Shown: positions 1 to 5,197, numbered from the stretch's first letter. The stretch: DNA of 5,265 nucleotides from an uncultured Fibrobacterota bacterium (GCA_903862805.1 CAIOZP010000162.1:1-5265), one strand, 5' to 3'. Notes: generated from the letters alone by a model not told the origin. Program-made: numbers and translations.

Positions 1-39
1 AAATTTTCCGGCGGCCGTTTCTGTTTTGGGCGCAGATGC

Positions 40-76
40 AAAAAAGGGCCGGAAAACTTTCGTCTTCCGGCCCTTT
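40..76 (-). terminator. Rho-independent terminator of the RG-rich membrane protein gene
   Basis: A perfect 12-bp inverted repeat (43-54 AAAGGGCCGGAA pairs with 65-76 TTCCGGCCCTTT) has a 10-base loop and a GC-rich core. Read on the minus strand it ends in a run of six T (45 down to 40). It lies about 20 bases past the TAA stop (96-98) of the minus-strand gene, where an intrinsic terminator is expected. On the plus strand the tail is only CTTTCAAT, so termination in that direction would be weaker. Confidence 0.88.
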
Positions 77-95
77 CAATATCAAGTCGCAAGAA

Positions 96-884
96 TTATC
101 TGCGGCCGAATACCACATCCGTCGGCTCGACAACCGGAGCCGGAGCGGCTGCCTGATCCTGTGAAGTCTCGATCTGAGTTTCACCATTCTCAAGCGGGCG
201 GCGGCGGATTGGTCTGCCGCGGCCGAAGTCACCATTATCAACATCCTGTGATACAGGGGTCGAAACAACCGGTGCTGCTACCTGCGGAGCGATCTGCTCT
301 ACGGACGGCGTTGTCTGCTGAACCGGCTGAGGAGCCGGAGCTGATTGCTGGATCTGCGGGCGGGGTTCGCGAGGCTCACGGCGTTCACCCTGAGGCTCAC
401 GCGGTTCGCGGCGTTCTCCACGATCTGCACGCTCTCCACCTTGAGGAGGACGAGGACCGCCTTCGCGACGAGGTCCCTGCGGAGGACGTCCACCATCACG
501 ACGGGGTTCACCCTGAGGGCGTCCACCTTCGCGGCGAGGCTCACCTTCACCTGCATTTTTAAGGCTGAGATTGATGTCGCGAAGCGAACGATCAACCGGT
601 GCCACCTGAGGCTGTGCCGGACGCTGCGGAGGACGTGTCTCTCCTTGGCGACGCGGCTGATTCTGGTTCTGCGGTAACGGGCGATTTCCCTGTGGCTGCG
701 GTTTTTGTGGCGCAACTGCGGGACGATCGCTCTGCGGGCTGCGTTTTGCCGGACCTTTTTCGATCAGATGTTCTACCTGCGAAATACGACGCAGGATGAT
801 GATCTGAAACATAAAGTTCAGGACTAATGCGATAATCCCGATTGCAATGATGACGTAAAGAAGTCCTACTTCTGGCGAATTCAT
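96..884 (-). CDS. Membrane-anchored arginine/glycine/proline-rich disordered protein, function unknown
   Basis: I do not recognise this 262-residue protein. Residues 8-31 form one strongly hydrophobic helix, followed by LRRISQVEHLIEKG (31-44). The arginines just after the helix suggest N-out/C-in topology with a cytoplasmic tail. From about residue 45 to the end the sequence is low-complexity and rich in Pro, Gln, Arg and Gly. Residues 115-149 hold three 11-12-residue PRREGGRPQG-like units, and 156-175 are a tandem pair GERREPREPQ/GERREPREPR. A short non-repetitive island, DRSLRDINLSLKNA (98-111), and a basic C-terminal segment, GRGRPIRRRP (221-230), stand out and may be binding motifs. The ATG at 884 is preceded by GGAGA 10 bases upstream, and a strong terminator follows the stop. 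The reverse strand is also open here, as expected opposite a biased-composition gene, but shows no membrane segment or domain. Role inferred only: a membrane-tethered, positively charged tail could bind RNA, DNA or acidic partners. The reading frame is secure; the function is unknown. Confidence 0.85.
   Translation of the reverse strand: MNSPEVGLLYVIIAIGIIALVLNFMFQIIILRRISQVEHLIEKGPAKRSPQSDRPAVAPQKPQPQGNRPLPQNQNQPRRQGETRPPQRPAQPQVAPVDRSLRDINLSLKNAGEGEPRREGGRPQGEPRRDGGRPPQGPRREGGPRPPQGGERADRGERREPREPQGERREPREPRPQIQQSAPAPQPVQQTTPSVEQIAPQVAAPVVSTPVSQDVDNGDFGRGRPIRRRPLENGETQIETSQDQAAAPAPVVEPTDVVFGRR
360..419 (-). repeat. 30-base tandem repeat coding for GERREPREP(Q/R) twice
   Basis: Two adjacent 30-base units (390-419 and 360-389) encode residues 156-165 and 166-175 of the RG-rich protein. 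The peptides differ only at the last residue, while the DNA copies differ at several third positions. This implies an old duplication kept at protein level, not a recent slippage event. Confidence 0.8.
438..542 (-). repeat. Three degenerate PRR(E/D)GG repeats in the RG-rich protein
   Basis: Residues 115-125, 126-137 and 138-149 are successive units of the form (E)PRR(E/D)GGRP(P)QG. Each carries two or three arginines, a glycine pair and prolines, giving an RGG-like, probably unstructured stretch. Confidence 0.75.
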
Positions 885-893
885 AAATTCGTA

Positions 894-898
894 TCTCC
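894..898 (-). promoter_or_regulatory. Shine-Dalgarno site setting the start of the RG-rich protein
   Basis: On the minus strand GGAGA ends 9-10 bases before the ATG at 884, slightly long but acceptable spacing. It supports that start over the out-of-frame ATG at 900, which overlaps the site itself. Confidence 0.55.
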
Positions 899-943
899 AT
901 GAATGTTAAAGCTGCGGGGATCTTTGCCCCGTCAGCACGATAT

Positions 944-965
944 GCATCTGCAAATTTACAGATGC
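944..965. repeat. Perfect 7-bp inverted repeat upstream of the RG-rich gene
   Basis: GCATCTG (944-950) and CAGATGC (959-965) are perfect reverse complements separated by the AT-rich spacer CAAATTTA. The centre lies about 70 bases upstream of the minus-strand ATG at 884. It could be a dimeric repressor or activator site, or an RNA hairpin in the leader. Nothing in the sequence decides between these. Confidence 0.5.
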
Positions 966-1175
966 GACTGTTCCGTGCGTCTGGCAGTCTCTTCGGGCCA
1001 GATACGCGCGGTCATCTGAAATGCGACCGTTGGTTTGCGGCATTCAGGAAAGCAACACGGAGGCTTGTTCAATGCTGTTATATCTTGGATGCATAAGCCG
1101 GCGTATCGACGAATTTTCGCGGATAAGCCTACTGCCGTGGATGTTCTTCTATGGATATTTCAAAGAGCCGCCGTT

Positions 1176-1406
1176 TCAGGCGTTTTGCTGCGAATCACTT
1201 CCGGAAGTTTCGGTTTTTCCTGTCATTTCGTCAATCTCTGAAAGCTGTTTGCCGATTGACGAAATGCGGTTGCCGATCGCGAGCATCTTGCTCCATACGA
1301 AGATCAGCACCAGTGCGAAGAAAAAAAGGTTCACCGCCCACACGAGTTTTACCACATTCTCCACACAATCCTCCGGGTCAGGATCCACCCGCACAAAATA
1401 GATCAT
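1176..1406 (-). CDS. Small single-pass membrane protein, function unknown
   Basis: I do not recognise this 76-residue protein. An acidic N-terminal stretch (VDPDPEDCVENVV, 7-19) is followed by one hydrophobic helix at about 20-39 that includes FFFALVLIFVW. After it comes an amphipathic, possibly coiled-coil segment (RISSIGKQLSEIDEM, 47-61) and a short polar tail (62-76). I chose the ATG at 1406. A TTG 17 codons upstream (1457) is also in frame, but it would add a polar extension and place the start in the divergent promoter region. The site before 1406 is weak (GAAAG), so the start is not certain. The gene is divergent from the metal-uptake operon. A strong inverted repeat lies inside its 3' half. 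Presence of a clear membrane helix and a matching helix layout in the downstream minus-strand gene argue that it is real. Confidence 0.65.
   Translation of the reverse strand: MIYFVRVDPDPEDCVENVVKLVWAVNLFFFALVLIFVWSKMLAIGNRISSIGKQLSEIDEMTGKTETSGSDSQQNA
1224..1266. repeat. Perfect 13-bp inverted repeat inside the small membrane-protein gene
   Basis: CATTTCGTCAATC (1224-1236) and GATTGACGAAATG (1254-1266) are exact reverse complements around a 17-base spacer. The arms lie within the codons for residues 47-61 of the small membrane protein, so the mRNA could fold into a 13-bp hairpin. Neither strand has a T-run after it, so it is not a standard intrinsic terminator. Confidence 0.8.
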
Positions 1407-1450
1407 GGGGCTTTCGTAATGCTGACACCTCGGCCATTCACGCTGAAGCC

Positions 1451-1479
1451 TTGACAAAAGGGAATCTTGGAATCGTTAT
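1451..1479 (+). promoter_or_regulatory. Candidate sigma-70-type promoter of the znuA-znuC operon
   Basis: A perfect -35 hexamer TTGACA (1451-1456) is followed after 17 bases by CGTTAT (1474-1479), a poor -10 match. This predicts transcription start near 1486, about 18 bases before the znuA ATG. The spacer contains GGAATC twice (1461-1466, 1469-1474). An imperfect palindrome, TATG-N7-CATA (1477-1491), overlaps the predicted start site and could be an operator for a metal-sensing repressor, but it does not match a Zur box closely. Confidence 0.35.
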
Positions 1480-1503
1480 GCCAGCGTCATATATCTTTCA
1501 CTC

Positions 1504-2376
1504 ATGAAAAATCTGGTTTCCCTTTTGTTCATAGCAATTGCCTGTACCACCGGAATGTCTTCCGGTCAATCCGCTGCGACCGGTGAACGCATTCTGATGG
1601 CATCGTTTTATCCGATGTACGTCATGGCTCTGAATGTGGCGCAGGGCGTACCGAACGTGAAGGTCGTGAACATGACCGGCCCGCAAACCGGTTGTCTGCA
1701 TGATTATCAGCTCACTCCCAAGGATATGAAGCAGATCTCAGGCGCATGGGTGCTTGTTGCAAACGGCGGCGGAATGGAGTCTTTTTTGGACAAGGCATTA
1801 ATGCAGAATCGCTCGCTGAAGATCATCAACTCAAGCGGGAATCTTCCGCTGATAAAAGGTTCGGGTAGCGATAATCCACATGTGTGGGTGTCGGTATCCG
1901 GCGCGATTGGTGAAGTGCAGAATATTGCGAACGGACTTTCTGCGATTGATCCGGCAAACGCCGCGAGATACAAATCGAACGCCGATGCCTACATTGCTAA
2001 GCTCGTTGCTTTGCAAAAGAGAATGCGCGACGGATTGTCTAAGATTTCCTCTCGCGACATTATCACGTTTCACGAAGCCTTTCCATATTTTGCGAAGGAA
2101 TTCGGGCTAAACATTGTCGCAGTGATCGAACGCGAACCCGGTTCCGAACCATCCGCCGGTGATCTTGCTCAAACCATCCGCACAATCAAATCGCAGCATG
2201 TAAGAGGACTTTTCGCCGAACCGCAGTATCCGGCCAAAGCCGCCGAAACCATCGCCCGCGAAACCGGCTTAAAAATCTACCGCCTTGATCCGGCGGTTAC
2301 CGGCCCGGATTCTCCCGACGCCTACATAAAAATCATGGGCGCGAATCTGGCCGTTCTTGAAGAGGCATTGAAATGA
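1504..2376 (+). CDS. znuA: Zinc (or manganese) ABC transporter substrate-binding protein, TroA/ZnuA family
   Basis: This 290-residue protein is a cluster A-I periplasmic metal-binding protein that would capture Zn(2+), or possibly Mn(2+), and hand it to an ABC permease. The family metal ligands are visible: H66 in GCLHDYQLTPKDM, H126 in NPHVWVS, H190 in TFHEAFPYFAKEFGL and D262 in YRLDPAVTG. Three His plus an acidic residue favours zinc; Mn-specific relatives often have Glu at the third site. The His-rich flexible loop of many ZnuA proteins is missing. The N-terminus has a short hydrophobic signal (residues 4-13) ending in AIAC, so Cys14 may be a lipidation site, with the mature domain beginning near residue 29. 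Length is normal. No upstream ATG, GTG or TTG start is available in frame before a stop, and no Shine-Dalgarno site precedes ATG 1504, which is odd. The stop codon overlaps the next start (ATGA), showing an operon with the ATPase gene. The metal specificity is inferred. Confidence 0.93.
   Translation: MKNLVSLLFIAIACTTGMSSGQSAATGERILMASFYPMYVMALNVAQGVPNVKVVNMTGPQTGCLHDYQLTPKDMKQISGAWVLVANGGGMESFLDKALMQNRSLKIINSSGNLPLIKGSGSDNPHVWVSVSGAIGEVQNIANGLSAIDPANAARYKSNADAYIAKLVALQKRMRDGLSKISSRDIITFHEAFPYFAKEFGLNIVAVIEREPGSEPSAGDLAQTIRTIKSQHVRGLFAEPQYPAKAAETIARETGLKIYRLDPAVTGPDSPDAYIKIMGANLAVLEEALK
2360..2365 (+). promoter_or_regulatory. Ribosome binding site of znuC inside znuA
   Basis: AAGAGG ends 7 bases before the znuC ATG at 2373 and lies within the last codons of znuA. 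With the 4-base ATGA overlap it indicates translational coupling of the two genes. Confidence 0.6.
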
Positions 2377-3113
2377 CCGCCGACAATAACGACCTTTGCG
2401 GAGTCTGCTGCACACGTCTTGAAAATCTCGGCGTTTCTTTCGGGCGAAACGAAGTGCTGAAAGACATTTCGTTGCATATTCACTGTGGCGAACTGACTGC
2501 GGTAATTGGTCCGAACGGCGCAGGTAAAACCACACTTTTCCGCGCGATTCTTGGCGAGGTCTCGCACAGCGGAAAAATCGTAAACGAGCTTCGTCATCAG
2601 AAGGAGCCGCACGATCTCGTGATCGGGTATGTTCCCCAGAAACTCGACTTCGATACAACATCTCCGGTATCGGTGCTCGATCTTTTTTCAGCATCACTTT
2701 CACGTCGGCCGCTGTGGCTTGGTCATTCGCGTCGAGCAAGGGAAATTGCTTTCGATGCCCTGAAACAGGTCGAGGCAGAAAACTTGCTGCGCTCGCGCCT
2801 CGGAACGCTTTCGGGCGGACAACTGCAACGGGTTCTGCTGGCGCTCGCGCTGTCGCCGCCGCCAGATCTGCTCCTGCTCGACGAACCGGTCTCGGGCGTT
2901 GATCCTTCGGGAATTGATCTTTTCTACCGCATGGTTTCCGATTTACGCCGCCGGTATCACATGGCTATTCTTCTCGTTTCCCACGATTGCGCCGTCGCCG
3001 CCAAACACGCCGACAGAATGCTGTTTCTTAACAAGTCGGTTTTGGCTGATGGAAAGCCGGAAGATGTACTGGCAAGTGATGTTGTTAAGATGACGTTCGG
3101 TGTGGTGAACTGA
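2373..3113 (+). CDS. znuC: Zinc/manganese ABC transporter ATP-binding protein, ZnuC family
   Basis: This 246-residue cytoplasmic ATPase would power metal import by binding a ZnuB-type membrane permease as a dimer. All nucleotide-binding elements are present and in order: Walker A GPNGAGKTT (46-54), Q-loop Q89 in GYVPQKLDF, ABC signature LSGGQLQRV (146-154), Walker B LLLLDEP (166-172) with catalytic E171, D-loop SGVD (174-177) and switch H204 in LVSHD. The region GYVPQKLDFDTTSPVSVLD is typical of the metal-type (ZnuC/MntB) subfamily. Length is near the family norm of about 250. The N-terminus has a somewhat unusual Cys cluster (C9, C12, C13) before the ATPase core. The start overlaps the znuA stop. 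No permease gene follows: the next gene is convergent, so the transporter must use a ZnuB encoded elsewhere, or the operon has lost it. Confidence 0.93.
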   Translation: MTADNNDLCGVCCTRLENLGVSFGRNEVLKDISLHIHCGELTAVIGPNGAGKTTLFRAILGEVSHSGKIVNELRHQKEPHDLVIGYVPQKLDFDTTSPVSVLDLFSASLSRRPLWLGHSRRAREIAFDALKQVEAENLLRSRLGTLSGGQLQRVLLALALSPPPDLLLLDEPVSGVDPSGIDLFYRMVSDLRRRYHMAILLVSHDCAVAAKHADRMLFLNKSVLADGKPEDVLASDVVKMTFGVVN

Positions 3114-3166
3114 TTTCACCTCAGGTTATTCGATAGTACGTTTGTATATAAGCGCAACGAATTGCG
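3104..3166. terminator. Two weak hairpins between convergent genes, possible terminators
   Basis: The 86-base gap (3114-3199) between znuC and the convergent membrane-protein gene contains little else. One 6-bp hairpin, GGTGAA-CTGAT-TTCACC (3104-3120), spans the znuC stop codon. A second, CGCAA-CGAA-TTGCG (3153-3166), reads as a TTCG-loop hairpin on the minus strand. Neither is followed by a clear T-run, so they are candidates only. Confidence 0.25.
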
Positions 3167-3199
3167 AAGCAAAAATCATCTATACAGATTATTGCGGAT

Positions 3200-4243
3200 C
3201 TACGGAGATGGTATCGGGGCGGTGATCCCAATGTTGAAGCGGGCGCGGAGATCTTTGTCGTATTGAATATAGGCGGCGTTCAGAGCTTCGGCAGAACGCC
3301 TTTGGCGAATTGATCCAGTAATAAAACAACCGGTTCCGCCAGCAATGGTTGCTGTTCCTGAAATCAAAAACAGCGGCAGAACGTTTCTTGCATCATCCTC
3401 CACGGCGGCATCCATTATGGCACCAAAGCAGGTAGCAAAAAGTCCACACAACCCGCCAGCAAGTGCAATTCCGGAAATCAACCTTACTGACTGAACATGC
3501 CGGGAGCATTCCCTCGATGCAACTACAAGTTTCCGTGCTAAATCGGAATATTTTCCGAAAGCTGATGCAAGTTCACCGTAAGACAATTCTGGAATCTTAC
3601 GACTGTAAGTCGGAATAAGCGTGCCATTGCAAACCATCTGCGATGCCAAGGGCCCGCCATTCTGCTCTGTCACGGAAACGCGAATCGAATTTTTCAAATA
3701 CCTCTGATAGCCTGATGAAGCAGTCAAACTTGTCGTTGAGTCTGTTATATGCAATGAATTCCTGAGGTCTGCTTCATAAATCCGGCAAGCTTCCTTACGC
3801 CGTCTGATTGAGGCATAAGATCTTGTTATCGCAAAAATGCCGGTTGCATAAGCTATGACCGGCAGGGCAATCGCAGGCGCAGGATGGACTTTTGTTTGAG
3901 ACGCAATGCCAAGATAAACCGGTGTTGCCACCAATAGTCCAAGCATCGAAAGCAAGCCTTCAAAAACCTGTCGATCGTTTCGCTGACTTTGCAAAAAAAG
4001 CTTTTCGGCTTTTGGAGAAATTCGTCCGGCCTCTCTTGCCGCATCCTCCGAATGTAACGAAAAACCGGCCAATCCAAATGGTGGCTCTTTCCATGAATTT
4101 GTTTTTGAAATCTTGATACGGAGAGAATCATACTGCATCAATCGGATTGTCAGGCTATCTGGTGGCTCAACAATTTGTGCCGACAAAACTGAGCACATTA
4201 TCAAAAAGAGAATCCATGTTTTGAGAGATGCGGTTTTGATCAT
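3200..4243 (-). CDS. Exported multi-pass membrane protein with internal duplication, function unknown
   Basis: I do not recognise this 347-residue protein. It begins with a likely Sec signal peptide (MIKTASLK, hydrophobic 9-20, SVLSAQ cleavage region near 23) and then a polar segment (24-95). Four hydrophobic helices lie at about 97-115, 122-143, 255-275 and 289-311. The helices form two pairs. Each pair is preceded by a charged helix (residues 78-95 and 227-250). Each is followed by a similar basic stretch: SIRRRKEACRIYEADLRNS at 145-163 and SIRQRRSAEALNAAYIQYDKDLRA at 311-334. This indicates an internal duplication with a polar linker (164-220) between. I chose the ATG at 4243: it has a good ribosome site and starts directly with a signal peptide. 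An in-frame upstream start at 4321 would overlap the lepB-like gene by 70 bases and bury the signal. Only 8 bases separate it from the lepB-like gene, so the two are probably co-transcribed with lepA. Confidence 0.82.
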   Translation of the reverse strand: MIKTASLKTWILFLIMCSVLSAQIVEPPDSLTIRLMQYDSLRIKISKTNSWKEPPFGLAGFSLHSEDAAREAGRISPKAEKLFLQSQRNDRQVFEGLLSMLGLLVATPVYLGIASQTKVHPAPAIALPVIAYATGIFAITRSYASIRRRKEACRIYEADLRNSLHITDSTTSLTASSGYQRYLKNSIRVSVTEQNGGPLASQMVCNGTLIPTYSRKIPELSYGELASAFGKYSDLARKLVVASRECSRHVQSVRLISGIALAGGLCGLFATCFGAIMDAAVEDDARNVLPLFLISGTATIAGGTGCFITGSIRQRRSAEALNAAYIQYDKDLRARFNIGITAPIPSP

Positions 4244-4246
4244 TGG

Positions 4247-4253
4247 CACCTTC
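4247..4253 (-). promoter_or_regulatory. Ribosome binding site fixing the start of the exported membrane protein
   Basis: On the minus strand GAAGGTG overlaps the TGA stop of the lepB-like gene and lies 3 bases before the ATG at 4243, its AAGG core 5 bases away. It supports that ATG over the longer in-frame start at 4321 and suggests translational coupling. Confidence 0.6.
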
Positions 4254-5193
4254 AGATGAATCGGAACAACCTGCGCCACCTCAACGCCCCGAACCCGTTT
4301 TCCGCCGGATCCATTGACCACAGAACCAGCCTCGGTCTTCCCACGAAGAGATCTTCTGAGACGGGTCCGAAATAGCGCGAGTCAAGTCCTTCGGCCCAGT
4401 CCTGGGCGGTCATGAAATAGAAACGGTGCTTGACAGAATAAGAATTGACCACCGTGCCGTCGCGCTTGAGCAAAAACGAAATATTGACGGTGGAAGTGTC
4501 GGCTTTTTTCGCGATGTAAAGCTGAAGTCTGTCCCAGAAAAACCAGTTGGTGTAGAAGCTGTCGGGGATGTCGCAGAACTTTCCGGCGTAGGCGTAGAAG
4601 TCGCTTATGAGGTAGTCGTTTTTGAGCGAGTCGTTGATCGTGAGAAGCGGTTGTAGCTTGTAAAGACCGGCACGGTTTTCCTGAACGATCATCGCATATA
4701 CATAAATAAAATCTCGCACCGAAATGTTGTCTAATAAAAGGCTGTCGCCGGGCTCCGGAACACGGAATGCGGCCATGTTGTCGCGTGGCGAATAGTCGGC
4801 TGGCAGAACATCGGTGCCACTGTCGCCGCTTCCGATTGTGTAGGTTCCGATGCGTTGGTTCTTTGCGTAAAGTGATCCGTCTGAAATGCTGACCGTATCG
4901 CCAGGCAAACCCGAAACGCGAAGGCAACCCAGCTCGCCGCTGTGAGTTGGAATATGCAGGATCACTGGCAGTCCGTATTTACGCGGAGCAAGGTCGCGGA
5001 TCATCGGCAGAAATGAAAGCTTGGTGTAGGTCACGCGGTCGCCGGGTTGCATTAGCGGCGACATCTGACGGCCTTTAACAATTGACAGATCGAGAATCAG
5101 GTACTTGACAAAAAGGGCAAGTCCGACGGCAAAAACAAGGCGTTTTACCACATGATAGGCAAGCGTTCTGGCATCGATGGGATGACTGAGCAT
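4252..5193 (-). CDS. lepB: Signal peptidase I homologue lacking the catalytic Ser and Lys (probable pseudoenzyme)
   Basis: This 313-residue protein has the S26 (LepB) architecture: short cytoplasmic N-terminus, membrane anchor at about 18-37, then an exported domain. Box B reads GRQMSPLMQPGDRV (41-54), where active enzymes have GxSMxPTLxxGD; the nucleophile Ser is Gln43 (codon CAG at 5065-5067). Box D reads CLRVSGLPGDTV (90-101), where active enzymes have KRxxGLPGD; the general-base Lys is Leu91 (codon CTT at 4921-4923). Box E keeps LDSRYFGPVSEDLFVG (270-285), but the preceding GDNRxNS is AQDWAEG. The C-terminal WSMDP...ALRWRRLF (292-310) is typical of LepB, and a long middle insertion (about 105-255) resembles the larger LepB forms of Bacteroidetes-type bacteria. 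It follows lepA by 6 bases, the classical lepA-lepB order. The fold assignment is strong. Loss of peptidase activity is inferred from the missing dyad; S45 is displaced by two positions and is an unlikely substitute. The frame is intact, so it is not a decayed pseudogene. Confidence 0.88.
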   Translation of the reverse strand: MLSHPIDARTLAYHVVKRLVFAVGLALFVKYLILDLSIVKGRQMSPLMQPGDRVTYTKLSFLPMIRDLAPRKYGLPVILHIPTHSGELGCLRVSGLPGDTVSISDGSLYAKNQRIGTYTIGSGDSGTDVLPADYSPRDNMAAFRVPEPGDSLLLDNISVRDFIYVYAMIVQENRAGLYKLQPLLTINDSLKNDYLISDFYAYAGKFCDIPDSFYTNWFFWDRLQLYIAKKADTSTVNISFLLKRDGTVVNSYSVKHRFYFMTAQDWAEGLDSRYFGPVSEDLFVGRPRLVLWSMDPAENGFGALRWRRLFRFI

Positions 5194-5197
5194 GGCG

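Larger units (their letters stand above)
885..1175. other. Intergenic/leader region with short repeats, no gene found
   Basis: These 291 bases separate two minus-strand genes. Short inverted repeats lie at 915-919/927-931 (CGGGG/CCCCG), 944-950/959-965 and 980-985/997-1002 (TCTGGC/GCCAGA). An 11-base direct repeat with one mismatch occurs at 962-972 and 1021-1031. The only minus-strand reading frame of note is 45 codons (906-1043), with no ribosome site or recognisable content. The stretch probably holds the promoter and a structured 5' leader of the RG-rich protein gene. I could not identify a convincing -35/-10 pair, and the shape matches no riboswitch or RNA family I know. Confidence 0.5.

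Noticed and set aside
26..562. Plus-strand open frame of 178 codons with a His/Glu-rich end
   Set aside because: It lies opposite the RG-rich protein gene; its His/Glu/Leu-rich composition is what the reverse complement of Arg/Gly/Pro codons produces. It has no membrane segment, domain or ribosome site.
906..1043. Minus-strand 45-codon frame in the intergenic region
   Set aside because: No ribosome site, no hydrophobic or conserved-looking segment, and a length expected by chance.
1021..1401. Plus-strand open frame of 126 codons
   Set aside because: It is antisense to the small membrane-protein gene for most of its length, has Ser/Cys-rich shadow composition and shows no family motif.
1407..1457. 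TTG start at 1457 for the small membrane protein
   Set aside because: It has a weak start codon and no ribosome site, and it would run through the divergent promoter region. ATG 1406 gives a compact protein.
4244..4321. Longer N-terminus for the exported membrane protein, starting at 4321
   Set aside because: It would overlap the lepB-like gene by about 70 bases and put 26 polar residues before a clear signal peptide. The ATG at 4243 has its own ribosome site.
4382..4927. Minus-strand 181-codon frame inside the lepB-like gene
   Set aside because: It is a shifted frame of a gene with clear signal-peptidase boxes; its Arg/His-rich content fits a shadow frame.
4252..5193. The lepB-like gene as a decayed pseudogene
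   Set aside because: The frame is open over its full length, the structural boxes and C-terminus are intact, and it has tight operon spacing. Selective loss of only active-site positions suggests a maintained pseudoenzyme.
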